From assembly GCA_021796455.1 (NCBI GenBank), contig JAKACA010000008.1:1-41922 (forward strand): 41,922 nt of DNA. The letters are read 5' to 3'. This DNA comes from Actinomycetes bacterium. GTDB taxonomy: Bacteria; Actinomycetota; Acidimicrobiia; Acidimicrobiales; Bog-793. The notes below the pieces were generated by a model. That model made no database searches. It worked only from the letters and a program-made list of their open reading frames with translations, and was not told the DNA's origin. Below are positions 34,221 through 41,922 of the stretch, piece after piece. Within the stretch, counting starts at the first letter, position 1. Each line of letters begins with the position of its first letter. A program made the position numbers and the translations under genes.

Positions 34221-34656
34221 TCACCCGCTCGTCGACGTGATGGGCAAAGTCGATGAGATCGGCACGCACGGCCCCCATGAGGCGAAGCTGGGCTACGGAC
34301 TCCTCGTCTGTCCGTTTTGCCACCGCATCGAGGGCGCGCACGTTCACGCCGAGATAGTCCTGCAACCGGTCGAAGTAGGGACCAAGGACTGCCATAACCG
34401 CCCGGTGTGCCAGTCGCCGGGCTATGCCCTTGGCCCCCTTTGCGGGCGGCGGCGCGAGCAGCGCCCGCAGGTCCCAGTTCTGATGCATCCAGCCGAGATG
34501 GTCGTTGAGATGAACCGGCACGCGGTTCAGTTGCGCGATCGTGGAGTCGAACGACTCCGAAGGCGCCCATACCTTTGGCGCTACGGTGCCGACTTCGCGC
34601 CGTGACGACCTCAGCTCGTCGACGATTCGCCGAGCATCGAGAGGAATTTCTCCCAT
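34213..34656 (-). CDS. Helical protein of a glycan cluster, function unknown
   Basis: I do not recognise this 147-residue protein with certainty. It is mostly helical and charged, without signal peptide or membrane segment. Its centre reads LNRVPVHLNDHLGWMHQNWDLRALLAPPP, in pieces, followed by HRAVMAVLGPYFDRLQDYLGVNVRALDAVAKRTDEE. This style resembles N-terminal extensions of actinobacterial polysaccharide methyltransferases and glycosyltransferases, so it may be a detached partner domain. ATG 34656 lies inside the end of the sulfotransferase-GT gene (46-base overlap), with GAGGAG very close upstream. Its end overlaps the GT4 gene by eight bases. The tight overlaps support that it is a real gene in the same operon. 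Confidence 0.6.
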   Translation of the reverse strand: MGEIPLDARRIVDELRSSRREVGTVAPKVWAPSESFDSTIAQLNRVPVHLNDHLGWMHQNWDLRALLAPPPAKGAKGIARRLAHRAVMAVLGPYFDRLQDYLGVNVRALDAVAKRTDEESVAQLRLMGAVRADLIDFAHHVDERVND

Positions 34657-37517
34657 CGCTCCTCATCTTCCTCGACCGGAAGCCGGCAGCCGTTGTCGAA
34701 ACGACCCAGATTCCGGTTGTAGTAGGGATCTCCAGCCAGCATCACCGAGCGCCAGCGCTTCCGGAAGAATGGTGCTTCCTTGACGTCGTCGCTGTTGCCA
34801 CGGCTCTTCGACTCAAAGTGGGTCATCTCGGCGAGGGGCGTGTAGACCACGAGCAGCCCGAGCCTGCGGAGCCTCAGGCAGTAGTCGATATCGTTGAAAG
34901 CGATCGGTAGCTCCTCTTCGAAACCCCCCACCTCCTCGAACACCGAGCGCCGCGACATGAGACAAGCTCCGGTGACTGCGGAGAAGTTGCGCGTCACAGT
35001 AGTGAGTGAGAGGTACCCGGGCTTGTCACCGTCCAGACCCTGTTGGATGTGAGTTGCCGCCCAGCCCACGCCCACGATGACGCCGGCATGCTGGATCGTG
35101 CCGTCGGGGTACAAAAGGCGCGCGCCGACCGCACCGACTTCTGGTCGCTCGGCTTGGGCGACCATTGCCGCCAGCCATCCGCGCGAACGCGCCACGACGT
35201 CATTGTTGAGGAACAGCAGGAGGTCGCCGCGAGCCTTGCGGGCAGCCTCGTTGTTGATGCTCACCCAGTTGAAGGGACCGGGAGCCTCGACCAGGCGGAC
35301 CCTTCTGTCCCGGGCGAGGTCCTCGAGAAGAGCCCGGGTCTCCGGCAGCGCGCTGTCGTTGTCGACGAGGAGGATCTCGAAGTTGTCGTAGCCCGGAGAC
35401 TTCACGAACGAGCGGTAGCAAGCGGCCGTGAGGGCAGGCTCGTCGCGAAACGGGATGATGGCACTCACTAGATGGGTGGACCGCGGCTCGCGCATGAAGT
35501 GGTAGCTGCCGGGAACGCTCGGGTGGTGGACGACCGTGGCTGTGATCCCCCGGCGCCGCGCCGCGTCTTCGAGCGCGCGGCGACCGGCCTCGAAGGCCCA
35601 GGGCTTAGCGTCGGTGTCGCCGCTCGCCGAACCTGGGGCCGTACGCCAGTGGTAGAGGATCTCGGGAATGTGGACGATCGCGCTCGTGACCTCGCTCACG
35701 CGGAGCATCAGGTCGTAGTCCTGCGCGCCGTCGAACTCCGAGCGGAGGCCACCGAGCTCGTTGACAAGGTCGCGCCGCACGACGAGGACGTGGCACATGT
35801 AGGCGTTGGACGTGAGCAGGTCTGGGGACCAGTCCGGCTTGAAGCTCGGCATGAAGCGCCGACCTGCAGTGTCGATCTTGTCCTCGTCGGAGTAGATGAG
35901 GTCGGCCTCAGGCCGTTCCTCGATGCTCTGGGCAATGCGCCCGAGGGCGTCGGGGGCGAGCTCGTCGTCGTGATCCAAGAAGACGACATACCGACCTCTC
36001 GCGAGAGCCAAGGCGTCGTTGGTGGCGGCCGAGATGCCGCCGTTGTCGGTCCGCGTCGTGAATGAGATCCGCGCCTCAGAGTCGGCCAGGAACGCAAGGC
36101 GCTGCGAAAGTGCGCTGTCGCCGGACGCGTCGTCACAAAGGCAGAGCTCCCAGCTCGAATAGCTCTGGGCCAGCACCGAAGCGACGCAGTGGTCCAGCAT
36201 GTCGATCGGCGTGCGGTAGCACGGCACTACCACACTGAACAGCGGGCGATCTCGGGCCGGTGGCTCGACCGGCGGTGCCGCTGGCCGCCCGATCGCTGGC
36301 CGCCCGATCGCTGGCCGCCCGAGAACCGACCTGGCCCATACCGACCTGGCCCTGACCGACCTGGCCTCCGCCCCCCTGGGGCCCAGGCGCCTTAGGGCCG
36401 CGCTGTACCCTGAGGCCGGCTCGCTCGACGCGAGCAAGTCCTCGGGGGCGACACTTCGAGTAGAGGTGTCCTCGCCCCGCGCCGTCAGCCAGCTCCTGTA
36501 CCGGTACTCGTCCTCGGTCGCATTCAAGAGGTAGGGCTGGGGATCACCCCGCCGCCCCGGCTCGTTCGGTGGCGTCGAGAGAAGCTGGCCGGCCAGCTCC
36601 TGGCCGAGCCACTCGATCCCGTGCCACATGCGGGCAGCATCCAGGCGTTGCCCGAGCGCGTACGTCGTCCAGAGCGACTCAGCCGACACCAGCTCGTAGC
36701 GAAACGACCGGTGGGGTCCGCGTAGCGCGAGCAGCTCGTCGTACAGCTCCTGCTGCGCGGCGGCCAACCGCCGCTCTCGCGGCCCGACTGGGCCGTCACC
36801 ATCGCGAAAGTGCCGCAGGGAATCCTCGAAGGGGAGGTCCGATCCGTCGTGGGCTGAAGCGCCCGGCGGCACGACCCCGACTTCGTGGAGCCAGTTGTTC
36901 ACTTCTCGGCCCCATGAGCCCGCATCTCCCACGGCATCGGAGAAGTCAGAAACGAACACGGGGAGGCCCTCCAAGCCCGCGACGGCGCAGCGGAGGTACC
37001 GCTCGAAGAGCGCCAGCCCGGCCGGCAGCTCGACAGCTTCACGTTCCTCGAGCGACCTGGCCACCTCAAGGGGATGGCGCAGGCAGAGGATGGCTGCCAC
37101 GGGCCTGTCGATCACCTGGCGCCAAAACGGCAGCAGCAGTGCCGTGCGCGGATCCGTCCAGCAGACCGGCCCATCGTGCTCGCCGAACGCGGCCGCAAAG
37201 GCTCTCCTTGAGCGCTCCAGCATCGAAGCCAACCCCACCGATGCCGCATGGTCGCCCGGAATCGGAGGCGGGGCGTCCCAGGAGCCACCGAGCCGGCGGA
37301 GGGCCTCGTCGCTCTCGGCGGCAAGAGCCATGCTCTCGAAGCGACGGCGGTCACCGTCACGAGTGTGCCCGAGAGGATCGCTTCCTCCGGGGAGCCAAAG
37401 CCCGAGACGGCCCACGGCCTCGGCGACCACGGACATACCACTTCGGTGCATGCCGACCACGAGGACGGCGTGCTCGCTCGAGGGTTCGGGTCCCTTACCG
37501 GCGTCGCTGGCTGTCAT
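34611..37517 (-). CDS. Three-domain fusion: sulfotransferase-like + two GT2 glycosyltransferase domains
   Basis: This is a 968-residue polysaccharide enzyme. Residues ~15-250 resemble a sulfotransferase, with a PAPS-type P-loop VLVVGMHRSGMSVVAEA and a CLRHPLEVARSLEERE 3'-phosphate segment. A linker near 380-415 consists of xARSV and GRPAI pentapeptide repeats. GT2 domain 1 begins FSVVVPCYRTPIDMLDHC and carries DHDDELAPDAL and IYSDEDK. GT2 domain 2 begins VSAIIPFRDEPALTA, with VDNDS, LLFLNNDV and GTIQHAGVIVG. ATG 37517 (MTASDAGKG) is chosen because the P-loop follows at the normal distance and the longer frame enters the divergent acetyltransferase gene. It should act at the inner membrane on a lipid-linked or surface glycan. 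Sulfation activity is inferred from motifs only. Confidence 0.82.
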   Translation of the reverse strand: MTASDAGKGPEPSSEHAVLVVGMHRSGMSVVAEAVGRLGLWLPGGSDPLGHTRDGDRRRFESMALAAESDEALRRLGGSWDAPPPIPGDHAASVGLASMLERSRRAFAAAFGEHDGPVCWTDPRTALLLPFWRQVIDRPVAAILCLRHPLEVARSLEEREAVELPAGLALFERYLRCAVAGLEGLPVFVSDFSDAVGDAGSWGREVNNWLHEVGVVPPGASAHDGSDLPFEDSLRHFRDGDGPVGPRERRLAAAQQELYDELLALRGPHRSFRYELVSAESLWTTYALGQRLDAARMWHGIEWLGQELAGQLLSTPPNEPGRRGDPQPYLLNATEDEYRYRSWLTARGEDTSTRSVAPEDLLASSEPASGYSAALRRLGPRGAEARSVRARSVWARSVLGRPAIGRPAIGRPAAPPVEPPARDRPLFSVVVPCYRTPIDMLDHCVASVLAQSYSSWELCLCDDASGDSALSQRLAFLADSEARISFTTRTDNGGISAATNDALALARGRYVVFLDHDDELAPDALGRIAQSIEERPEADLIYSDEDKIDTAGRRFMPSFKPDWSPDLLTSNAYMCHVLVVRRDLVNELGGLRSEFDGAQDYDLMLRVSEVTSAIVHIPEILYHWRTAPGSASGDTDAKPWAFEAGRRALEDAARRRGITATVVHHPSVPGSYHFMREPRSTHLVSAIIPFRDEPALTAACYRSFVKSPGYDNFEILLVDNDSALPETRALLEDLARDRRVRLVEAPGPFNWVSINNEAARKARGDLLLFLNNDVVARSRGWLAAMVAQAERPEVGAVGARLLYPDGTIQHAGVIVGVGWAATHIQQGLDGDKPGYLSLTTVTRNFSAVTGACLMSRRSVFEEVGGFEEELPIAFNDIDYCLRLRRLGLLVVYTPLAEMTHFESKSRGNSDDVKEAPFFRKRWRSVMLAGDPYYNRNLGRFDNGCRLPVEEDEERWEKFLSMLGESSTS
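36280..36369. repeat. Two adjacent 3-unit arrays of 15-bp repeats in the fusion gene
   Basis: Units of GCTGGCCGCCCGATC start at 36280, 36295 and 36310; units of ACCGACCTGGCCC(A/T)(T/G) start at 36325, 36340 and 36355 (last one variant). On the minus strand they encode three xARSV and three GRPAI pentapeptides, all in frame, in the linker between the sulfotransferase-like and GT2 domains. Confidence 0.9.
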
Positions 37518-37653
37518 GACTGCCGGGTTGGAAAGGCCAGCACCGCCAAGGCTTCGCCGCTGGCGCTGGGACCCACGGGACCATCGTACGCTTGGCGTTG
37601 GGAATCTGCCACGATAGGAACGTGACGTGTTCAGACCCGTCGCGCGAGGTGGC

Positions 37654-38283
37654 ATGGCTGAATTGACCGCCCCGGGCGTCTCCACAGAGCTCACCGGCCG
37701 TCGAGTGAGGTTGCGGCCTCTGCGCGAAGAGGACTTCGAGGCCTGGCAAGAAGTGAGGACGAGGTGTCGCGACTGGCTGCTGCCGTGGGAGCCGCGGCCG
37801 GCCAGCGCGCCATACCCTCCCGAGGATCGCCAGAGCTTTGCCACCCGGTGTGCCATGAGGGAGCGGGAGAGGCAGCTCGGCACGGGTTTCGCTTTCGGGA
37901 TATTCGCGGGACCCCGCTTTGTCGGTGAGGTCAACCTCTCCTCGGTACAGCGAGGGCCATTCCAGAACGCATATGTCGGCTACTGGATGGACCAGATGCA
38001 GGCGGGCCGCAGCTACGTGCCGGAGGCCTGTGTGCTGCTCTTCCGGTTCGCCTTCGAGGACCTGGGGCTGCACCGGCTCCAGATCTCGATCATCCCGCGG
38101 AACCGTCCGAGCCGTCGGGTAGCCCAGAAGCTCTGGTTGCGAGGTGAGGGCATCGCCCTTCGCTATCTCGAGATCGACGGGAAGTGGGAGGACCACGTTC
38201 GCTACGCGATCACGAGTGAGGAGTGGACCGAGCGGCGCGAGCGGTACCAGCGGCAGTGGCTGAGCGAGCAGAGCGCGTTTTGA
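37654..38283 (+). CDS. GNAT-family N-acetyltransferase, RimJ/RimL-like
   Basis: This 209-residue acetyltransferase of the RimJ/RimL type transfers acetyl from acetyl-CoA to an amine, often a protein N-terminus. VRLRPLREEDFEAWQEVR opens the domain. FAFGIFAGPRFVGEVNLSSV is the central sheet, VGYWMDQMQAGRSYVPEA the acetyl-CoA region, and LQISIIPRNRPSRRVAQKL carries the RimJ-type NxxSxxxxxKL-like helix. ATG 37654 has GAGGTGG upstream; GTG 37627 is an alternative. A weak promoter pair TTGGCG/TAGGAA with 17-base spacing lies at 37592-37620. Its last 74 bases overlap the convergent epimerase gene. Confidence 0.82.
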   Translation: MAELTAPGVSTELTGRRVRLRPLREEDFEAWQEVRTRCRDWLLPWEPRPASAPYPPEDRQSFATRCAMRERERQLGTGFAFGIFAGPRFVGEVNLSSVQRGPFQNAYVGYWMDQMQAGRSYVPEACVLLFRFAFEDLGLHRLQISIIPRNRPSRRVAQKLWLRGEGIALRYLEIDGKWEDHVRYAITSEEWTERRERYQRQWLSEQSAF

Positions 38284-39328
38284 GGGGTGCCGGCGAGCGC
38301 ACGATCGCCGGCGAGTGCTTGAAGAACGCTTCGACATCTGCGTCGTAACGGTAAGGGGCGAGGTGTGGCCCCACTGCCTTTCTCAGCCGTATCGTCTCGG
38401 CGCAGCGCGCCACCGCGCCGGCGGAGCTGGTCGAGAACTCGAAACCCGTCGCCTTGAGCTTCGAAGTGTCTATCCCCCGACCGAATCGGAGCAGGCTCTC
38501 GAGCTCACCGGGAAGGTCGAGCCACCCGAGCCGGATGAGTGGAGCGGCGACCTGGCGCGTAAGTAGCGGCGAGATCGGCAGGCGCCGGGCACCCCCGATG
38601 CTCGCGACCTCGCTCACCGGGATCTTGCCGTCTCCGGCCACGTTGTAGGTGCCGCCGATGGAGCCGAGAACCACCGCCTCGAGGCACCGCACGGCGTCGT
38701 CTTCTGCTACGAACTGGATCAAGGGGTCGAAGCCGGCGACGCACGGCATCACGCCGCGCGCGAGGTTTCGGCTGATCGGCGTCGTGATCTCCCTTCCGAG
38801 CACGTTGGCGAAGCGCAGCATGCTGACGGTCACCTCGGGGTTCGATTCGGTGAAATCCCTGACGTAGCCCTCCACCTCGACGAGCGAGCGCTCGAGACGC
38901 GAGCGAGCCGGGCGCGAGCGAGGGGTGTCCTCGCTGAACCAGGCGGGATCGGCGGGGTTGGCGCCGTAGACGAGAGATGACGACTTGACGACCACCTGGC
39001 GGACCGAGGAGTCGGCGGCGCCGGCTGCGGCGAGCAGGTTCATCGTCCCGATCACGTTGATCTCGTGCATCGCACGTGCCGACATCGCAGACGAGTCCAC
39101 GACGAGGAAGGTGTGGACGATCGTGTCGACCTGAGTTGCCTTCACTATGCGTGCGAGCAGTGAGTAGCTGCTGTCCGCACGGACGTACTCAGTCCGTTCG
39201 AGCGGCACAGACGGGGTGCCCGTGCCCATGCCCAGCACCATCTCGACTCCAGCGTCGGCTTCGAGCGCGGCAGCCACCCGGCCGCCCCAGAAGGTGTCGA
39301 GTCCCGTGATGAGGATGCGCCGTCCCAT
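38210..39328 (-). CDS. NAD-dependent epimerase-like extended SDR, atypical active site
   Basis: This 372-residue extended short-chain dehydrogenase/epimerase-like protein resembles the GalE2-type protein (Rv0501) paired with an acyltransferase (Rv0502) in Mycobacterium. The nucleotide loop reads ILITGLDTFWGG (the middle Gly of TGxxGxxG is Thr). KSSSLVYGANPADPAWFSED and SMLRFANVLG are family-like. The usual YxxxK catalytic pair is not seen where expected; the region reads RSRLERSLVEVEGYV. It may therefore bind NAD(P) without classic catalysis. The C-terminal ~25 residues are Ala/Arg/Thr-rich and overlap the acetyltransferase gene. ATG 39328 overlaps the acyltransferase stop (ATGA). Confidence 0.78.
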   Translation of the reverse strand: MGRRILITGLDTFWGGRVAAALEADAGVEMVLGMGTGTPSVPLERTEYVRADSSYSLLARIVKATQVDTIVHTFLVVDSSAMSARAMHEINVIGTMNLLAAAGAADSSVRQVVVKSSSLVYGANPADPAWFSEDTPRSRPARSRLERSLVEVEGYVRDFTESNPEVTVSMLRFANVLGREITTPISRNLARGVMPCVAGFDPLIQFVAEDDAVRCLEAVVLGSIGGTYNVAGDGKIPVSEVASIGGARRLPISPLLTRQVAAPLIRLGWLDLPGELESLLRFGRGIDTSKLKATGFEFSTSSAGAVARCAETIRLRKAVGPHLAPYRYDADVEAFFKHSPAIVRSPAPLKTRSARSATAAGTARAARSTPHS

Positions 39329-40158
39329 CAACCGAACCAGATGCTGCGCCGTTGCGAGAGCATGTCGTAGAGGGCCTCTTGGAGGTGCTGGCGGATCGCC
39401 TCGGCCTCGTCCATGACCCGACCCCTTTCGTACTTCGCCAGTCCGGGCTCGACATCGAAGGTGACCGGCTCCAGAACACGGAAACGGAACTTCGCCGGCA
39501 GGTGCACGATCGATCCGAGCACCGGCCCGAGGAGAAGGTGGTTGACCGTGACGGGAAGGTACGGGAGCTTGAGAGCCCGGGCGGCTCTCGGAAGGCGCAG
39601 GAGGATCGGCATCGACTCCTCGGAGCCGACGACGGCGATGGGCACTATCGGCACCCCGGCCCGCATTGCCGCCTCGACGAAACCCCCCCGTCCGAAGCGC
39701 CTCAGGCGGTACCGCTCGGATACGAGCTTGCTCGGGCCCTTCTCCCCTTCGGGGAACACGAGAGCGAGCCGGCCGTGGTCTGAAAGGATGCGCTGGGCAT
39801 TGTCGGGGTGCGCCGGCACGCCCCCGGCGCGACTCCAGATCGTGCCCACCACCGGCACAGTACGAAAGAAGCTGTCGGCAAGTCCGTAAACCGGCCGGCC
39901 GAGCTGCTCCTCGATGCCCTGCATGATCATCGGGGCGTCAGCAGGCAGCGCCCCGCCGTGGTTGGCGACGAGCAGCGCTCCTCCCTCGAGCGGGACGTTG
40001 GCGATGCCCTCCCACTCGACCCGGAACCACCTGCGGTAGTAGCAGCCGCCGACTTGCCTCGCGACATGACGCCACCGCTCGGAGCGTCCCCACTCGTCGA
40101 CATCGCTCCGGCGTGCCGGATCTGGGCGAAGCTCTCCACGCGCAGGATCGGGCACCAC
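39328..40158 (-). CDS. PlsC-like lysophospholipid/glycerol acyltransferase
   Basis: This acyltransferase of the PlsC/LPLAT family has about 276 residues. It attaches acyl chains to a glycerol or glycolipid acceptor at the membrane. Motif I is LLVANHGGALPADAPMIM, where His and Asp are separated by six residues instead of four, a known variant of actinobacterial members. Motif III-type ALVFPEGEKGPSK and VPIVPIAVVGSEE are clear. GTG 40158 (or GTG 40155) starts soon after the NlpC/P60 stop; no ATG precedes the domain. It overlaps the epimerase-like gene by four bases, so the two are translated together, like the Rv0502-Rv0501 pair. Confidence 0.82.
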   Translation of the reverse strand: MVPDPARGELRPDPARRSDVDEWGRSERWRHVARQVGGCYYRRWFRVEWEGIANVPLEGGALLVANHGGALPADAPMIMQGIEEQLGRPVYGLADSFFRTVPVVGTIWSRAGGVPAHPDNAQRILSDHGRLALVFPEGEKGPSKLVSERYRLRRFGRGGFVEAAMRAGVPIVPIAVVGSEESMPILLRLPRAARALKLPYLPVTVNHLLLGPVLGSIVHLPAKFRFRVLEPVTFDVEPGLAKYERGRVMDEAEAIRQHLQEALYDMLSQRRSIWFG

Positions 40159-40193
40159 CGAACAGGATGGTACCGGGAACTTCGCACGAGGGC

Positions 40194-41462
40194 CTAAGGC
40201 TGGCCCATTCCTACGTAGCCGCCCCAGTACATCGGGTAGTAGCCGACGTTGGCTCCCGGCTCGGCGGCCTGCAGGATCGTCTGGGTGCCGAAGGGGCCCG
40301 AACCTATGTACATGGCGACATGGGTTATCGGCCACGGCCCGTCGTTGGCGAAATGGTAGAAGATCAGGTCGCCCGGCTCTATCTGGGACGGAGCGATGTG
40401 TGCCGACTCCGCGTACTGCGCGGTCGCACCGTGCTCGAGGTAGACACCGGCTGCTTGCCACGCGAGCATCGTGAGCCCGGAGCAGTCGACACCTGACCGG
40501 CTTGCCCCGCCCCAGACATAGGGGACACCGATGTAGCTCTCTGCTGCCAGCACCGCCTCGTCGCCGGCGGGGTTGGTGCCCACAGGCACGAGGGGCTCGT
40601 AAGCACCGGTGCTGCCTCCGGGACCGGGGTTGAGCAGCGGAGGAGTGCTCAGCGGAGGAGTGGTGGCAGTGGGGGCAGCAGCCGCGGCCGCCGCGGCCGC
40701 AGCCGCCTGCGCGGCCGCTTCCTGCTGTTGCTTGAGCCGGAGCGCCCTGGCCGCGGCAGCTGCAGCGGCCGCGGCAGCTCGCTGTGCTGCAGCTGCGATG
40801 GCCCGCTGGCGCTGCACGATCATGGTGTGCAGGCGGCCGCGAGCCTCCCGCAGGATCGCCGTCACCTGCGCCGTGTCGGTCTCGGCAGTCCGGCGCGCCC
40901 TGGCCTCGGCTGCCACCGTTGCCGCCGCCGCCCGCTCCTGCGCACCCTGGAGCGCCGCCTCGCGCCCGACTCGCTCCCTCGCGAGCGCGATCGAGATCTC
41001 GTCGCTCTTGAGCACGTCGGCAACGCTGCCCGCATATGCGGCGATGCTCCCGGCGTCCGCAACGCTCCCGTCGATGACGGCGAACGCGGCGGCAGCTCCG
41101 TTGTCGCTCACATAGGCATCGATGGCGGCGTTGCGCAGGTTGATCGCCGCCGCGGCGAAATGCCGGCGCAGGACCACGATCTCGGCGTCGGTGCGGGCGA
41201 GCTCGGCCCTGTCGTTGCCGAGCGTTATGACGGCCTCGTCGTAAGCCTCGGCGGCCGCTTGGACGGCGTTCTGGTCGAGGGTGAGTTGCCCAGCCAGAGC
41301 GTCCGCGTGTTGGCGCTGAGCCCTGATCTGGCTCGGCGTCGGGCTCGGCGTCGAAGCGGCGGCCCGGGTGGTTGGCTCGACACCACACAGGACGGTCGCC
41401 GCGCTCGTCATCGAGACGATGACGAGCGCGATCCTCGAGCTCTGCGGCCACCGCCTGGTCAT
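40194..41462 (-). CDS. NlpC/P60 peptidoglycan endopeptidase, RipA-like
   Basis: This exported cell-wall hydrolase has 422 residues. A signal peptide ([17 protein letters not shown]) leads into a long coiled-coil region. A very Ala-rich stretch near residues 220-265 and a Pro/Thr linker follow. The C-terminal NlpC/P60 domain has the catalytic Cys in GVDCSGL (Cys327) and the catalytic His in ITHVAMYIG (His381). VPYVWGGAS is also conserved. Such proteins cut peptide stems of peptidoglycan during cell separation, with the coiled coil acting as regulator. ATG 41462 has no ribosome site but lies about ten bases after a possible -10, so the mRNA may be leaderless. Confidence 0.9.
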   Translation of the reverse strand: MTRRWPQSSRIALVIVSMTSAATVLCGVEPTTRAAASTPSPTPSQIRAQRQHADALAGQLTLDQNAVQAAAEAYDEAVITLGNDRAELARTDAEIVVLRRHFAAAAINLRNAAIDAYVSDNGAAAAFAVIDGSVADAGSIAAYAGSVADVLKSDEISIALARERVGREAALQGAQERAAAATVAAEARARRTAETDTAQVTAILREARGRLHTMIVQRQRAIAAAAQRAAAAAAAAAARALRLKQQQEAAAQAAAAAAAAAAAPTATTPPLSTPPLLNPGPGGSTGAYEPLVPVGTNPAGDEAVLAAESYIGVPYVWGGASRSGVDCSGLTMLAWQAAGVYLEHGATAQYAESAHIAPSQIEPGDLIFYHFANDGPWPITHVAMYIGSGPFGTQTILQAAEPGANVGYYPMYWGGYVGMGQP

Positions 41463-41471
41463 CAGTAATCA

Positions 41472-41500
41472 ACTTTGGCCACATCAACAACAAATGTCAA
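41472..41500 (-). promoter_or_regulatory. Candidate promoter of the NlpC/P60 operon
   Basis: On the minus strand a perfect -35 TTGACA (41500-41495) is followed after 17 bases by CAAAGT (41477-41472), a weak -10. The region 41463-41520 is AT-rich compared with its surroundings. The ATG lies ten bases after the -10. Confidence 0.5.
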
Positions 41501-41585
41501 CATGAGCAACTTTCATGACAGGCTTGTCAGAGGCATCCCGCTACCGTGAGGCGAGAGCGTCCCGGCTCGGCGACAGCGAGGTGAG

Positions 41586-41922
41586 ATGCCAGGACCGGTA
41601 GTCGAGACCCGATACGGCCGCATCCGTGGCACGGTGGAGGGCGATCTCGCCGTGTTCCGCGGAGTCCCTTATGCCGCCCCACCGATCGGTTCGCTGCGCT
41701 TTGCCGCACCGCAGCCCCACGACGCCTGGACAGGAGTCCTCGAGGCAACTTCGTTCGGCCCGATGTGCCCGCAACCGCCGCCGTCACTGCTCGAGTCGGT
41801 CCCGGGCGACCCGGTGGAGCAGTCGGAGGACTGTCTCACTCTCAACATCTGGACGCCAGGGTTCGACGAGGGCCGTAGGCCGGTGATGGTCTTTTTCCAC
41901 GGAGGGGGTTTCGTCGGGGGCT
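41586..41922 (+). CDS. Type B carboxylesterase, 3' end outside window
   Basis: This is the first 112 codons of a type B carboxylesterase (para-nitrobenzyl esterase family). It opens with VVETRYGRIRG, then VFRGVPYAAPPIG, SEDCLTLNIWTPG (the EDCLxLN signature) and VMVFFHGGGFVGG, the oxyanion-hole HGGG motif. The nucleophile GESAG segment would lie beyond the right edge. The ATG at 41586 is preceded by GAGGTGAG. No stop occurs before the edge, so the gene is cut by the window, not broken. There is no signal peptide, so it should be cytoplasmic. It is divergent from the NlpC/P60 operon. Confidence 0.9.
   Translation, partial: MPGPVVETRYGRIRGTVEGDLAVFRGVPYAAPPIGSLRFAAPQPHDAWTGVLEATSFGPMCPQPPPSLLESVPGDPVEQSEDCLTLNIWTPGFDEGRRPVMVFFHGGGFVGG

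Overview
The window is GC-rich, densely packed DNA from a bacterium that is almost certainly an actinomycete. Three things point there: a homologue of the mycothiol-dependent reductase Rv2466c; DUF501 and a DivIC-type septum protein near enolase and Ppx; and the core order glmU-prs-rplY-pth-mfd-lipoprotein-mazG-eno-divIC-DUF501-ppx, known from Mycobacterium and Streptomyces. A deep lineage such as Acidimicrobiia fits the style of the Thr-rich secreted protein and the unusual GlmU, but that is inference. Many neighbouring genes overlap by 4 nt (NTGA), and several transcripts look leaderless.

Left part (1-7757): a form I aerobic carbon monoxide dehydrogenase locus. On the minus strand run coxM, coxS, coxL (with the diagnostic AYACSFR copper-cysteine loop), an XdhC-YHS fusion and the AAA+ chaperone coxD. 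A CoxE-type VWA protein, cut by the left edge, faces coxD from the plus strand. A LysR regulator is divergent from coxM, with a perfect inverted repeat just upstream of a candidate -35 for coxM. The CODH would oxidise CO and pass electrons to the respiratory chain.

Middle-left (7799-12595): a secreted eight-repeat protein with a Thr-rich tail, a PaaG/enoyl-CoA hydratase-like enzyme, the mycothiol reductase homologue, a broken short-chain dehydrogenase remnant and an acyl-CoA dehydrogenase on the minus strand.

Core block (12789-32351): cell-wall precursor, nucleotide, translation, repair and glycolysis genes. GlmU lacks its acetyltransferase half, and Pth can only start at CTG. Between divIC and DUF501 sits a 6.4 kb molybdenum-hydroxylase operon: form II coxL, coxS, coxM, a two-gene XdhC, mocA and coxG. 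The coxG stop overlaps the DUF501 start, so the operon reads into DUF501 and ppx.

Right part (32352-41922): a strong terminator hairpin after ppx is followed by about 310 bp of stacked repeats (11-bp units, four 41-bp units, a 27-bp palindrome, two more 41-bp units of another family). Then come minus-strand surface-glycan genes: a GT4-like glycosyltransferase, an unknown helical protein, and a sulfotransferase-GT2-GT2 fusion with a linker built of 15-bp tandem repeats. A plus-strand GNAT acetyltransferase follows. Next is a minus-strand NlpC/P60 endopeptidase - acyltransferase - epimerase-like operon, and last the start of a type B carboxylesterase cut by the right edge. I found no tRNA, rRNA, CRISPR array or intact insertion sequence.
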